Positions 7,269 to 7,970 of a DNA stretch of 7,970 nt are shown here, in pieces. The notes below the pieces were generated by a model. It saw only the letters and a list, made by a program, of their open reading frames with translations. It was not told where the DNA came from and made no database searches. The stretch spans positions 1-7,970 of the forward strand of contig JAUWBX010000063.1 of NCBI GenBank assembly GCA_030609625.1, read 5' to 3'. The position numbers and the translations under genes were made by a program. Every line of letters starts with the position of its first letter. The stretch's first letter is position 1. The DNA is from Phycisphaerae bacterium. Lineage in GTDB: Bacteria; Planctomycetota; Phycisphaerae; Sedimentisphaerales; Anaerobacaceae.

Positions 7269-7305
7269 TATTTATATTTCGTGGATTCGATATTTAACAC
7301 AGGTA

Positions 7306-7315
7306 TAAGGAGGTG
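7306..7315 (+). promoter_or_regulatory. Full-match Shine-Dalgarno TAAGGAGGTG
   Basis: All ten bases complement the usual 16S rRNA 3' tail (CACCUCCUUA). The GGAGG core ends 9 bases before the ATG at 7323, while the next in-frame ATG at 7329 would be 15 bases away, so 7323 is the preferred start. It is the strongest ribosome site in the window and contrasts with the glycosidase-like gene, which has none. Confidence 0.85.
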
Positions 7316-7322
7316 TTTGCGT

Positions 7323-7970
7323 ATGAGTATGAAAGCTTTTATTACTGCAGTGTTTTCGTTTGCGACGTTATCAACGGTTTCCGCGGAACCGCTCCGGGTC
7401 TATTTCGGGACTTATACTTCGCGGGGAGAGAATTCCAGTAAGGGGATCTACCGCAGCGTGCTTGACCTCGAGACGGGAAAACTCTCCGAGCCGGTCCTTG
7501 CGGCCGAGGCCAGGAATCCGTCATTTCTCGAGATACATCCCAACGGCAAATTCCTGTATGCCGTCAGTGAGTCCGGCGGAGCCGGCAGTGTCAGTGCATA
7601 TGTGATTGACAGGCGAGCGGGAACTCTCAAGCTCCTCAACCAACAGCCCTCGGGCGGTGCGGGTCCATGCCACGTCAGCATCGACCATGCGGGAAGAAAC
7701 CTGCTCGTCGCCAACTACGGCAGCGGGAGCGCCTCGGTGATTCCTATCAAATCGGACGGCAGACTCGGAGAACCGACCGGTTTTGTGCAGCACGCCGGTT
7801 CCAGTGTGAACCCCAGGCGCCAGAAGGGGCCCCATGCACATTCGATAAACGTCAGCGCGGACGACCGCTTTGCCTTTGTCGCCGACCTCGGAATCGACAA
7901 GATAATGATTTACAGGCTGGACATTGAAAAGGGGACCATCGTCGCCAATAGTCCTGGGTTTGCAAAGGTC
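7323..7970 (+). CDS. Secreted lactonase-family protein, 6-phosphogluconolactonase-like beta-propeller (3' partial)
   Basis: The frame stays open for 216 codons up to the right edge; full family members have about 340-400 residues, so a little over half is here. Residues 1-21 form a signal peptide ending TVSA before Glu22. The mature part starts LRVYFGTYTS with SKGIYRSVLD, the first strands of the seven-bladed lactonase (PF10282) propeller. Family hallmarks follow: NPSFLEIHPNGKFLYAVSE (65-83), GGAGPCHVSIDHAGRNLLVANYGSGS (111-136) and GPHAHSINVSADDRFAFVADLGIDKIMIYRLD (169-200). Known members hydrolyse 6-phosphogluconolactone or lactonise carboxymuconate. The signal peptide suggests an extracytoplasmic sugar or aldonolactone substrate instead, which would fit a polysaccharide-degradation locus; this is an inference. 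It is likely its own transcription unit after the 365-base gap. Confidence 0.92.
   Translation, partial: MSMKAFITAVFSFATLSTVSAEPLRVYFGTYTSRGENSSKGIYRSVLDLETGKLSEPVLAAEARNPSFLEIHPNGKFLYAVSESGGAGSVSAYVIDRRAGTLKLLNQQPSGGAGPCHVSIDHAGRNLLVANYGSGSASVIPIKSDGRLGEPTGFVQHAGSSVNPRRQKGPHAHSINVSADDRFAFVADLGIDKIMIYRLDIEKGTIVANSPGFAKV

Larger units (their letters stand above)
6958..7322. other. Intergenic region of 365 bases with hairpins and repeat remnants; no gene supported
   Basis: The stretch is visibly richer in A and T than the flanking genes. It contains a perfect 7-base hairpin (7125-7142), a sequence CCCAGGGGACAGTGTTAC (7031-7048) that recalls, from memory, the borders of IS200/REP-associated transposase elements, and a degenerate dispersed repeat (7191-7268). 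No tRNA, no convincing terminator with a T-run, and no convincing promoter hexamer pair for the following gene were found. It separates the hydrolase gene from the lactonase gene, which probably belongs to another transcript. Confidence 0.6.

Noticed and set aside
7262..7296. Promoter for the lactonase gene using ATGACA as the -35 box
   Set aside because: No acceptable -10 hexamer lies 16-18 bases downstream; the nearest (GATATT) is 21 bases away and matches only 4 of 6.
6962..7300. Minus-strand open frame of 112 codons with a CPKC motif
   Set aside because: It covers the repeat-bearing gap, shows no recognisable domain beyond one CxxC, has no ribosome site seen, and its N-terminal half is translated dispersed repeat.

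Overview
The window looks like a piece of a Planctomycetota-type genome (Phycisphaerae or Sedimentisphaerales-like), or of a relative in the PVC group, probably from an environmental assembly. This is an inference. It rests on the double PQQ-propeller protein that carries what looks like the tail of a methyltransferase, on a large modular secreted glycosidase-like protein of a planctomycete style, and on several short hairpin or tandem repeats scattered inside and between genes. No rRNA, tRNA, phage or CRISPR gene is present.

All four genes lie on the + strand. (1) 3-2939: a large protein with two PQQ-like beta-propellers. It is cut by the left window edge, and the ATG at 9 is almost certainly internal. 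(2) 2940-3088: a 149-base gap holding a near-consensus sigma70-type promoter (2951-2979) and a leader of short direct and inverted repeats. (3) 3089-5803: a secreted protein of 904 residues with three modules: an N-terminal domain with an Asp/Glu cluster, a carbohydrate-binding-like beta-sandwich, and a (beta/alpha)8 glycoside-hydrolase-like domain with a C-terminal beta-sandwich. (4) 5809-6957: a secreted serine hydrolase of the beta-lactamase/class C family, overlapping or abutting gene 3 and probably co-transcribed with it. (5) 6958-7322: a gap of 365 bases with lower GC, holding hairpins and a degenerate dispersed repeat. (6) 7323 to the window end: the first 216 residues of a secreted lactonase-family (6-phosphogluconolactonase-like) beta-propeller, behind a perfect Shine-Dalgarno sequence and cut by the right edge.

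Taken together, the locus looks like part of an extracytoplasmic carbohydrate-degradation cluster: a glycosidase-like protein and an esterase/peptidase-like hydrolase made from one transcript, a sugar-lactone hydrolase as a separate unit, and a propeller protein of unknown role upstream. No substrate can be named from sequence alone. The most unusual DNA-level signal is a small hairpin inside the carbohydrate-binding module of gene 3. It is bracketed by a 6-base direct repeat whose spacing is exactly 27 bases, as if a mini-element had inserted in frame. It shares a 16-base core with the gene's own leader. A second in-frame repeat, of heptamers, sits in the linker between the two propellers of gene 1.
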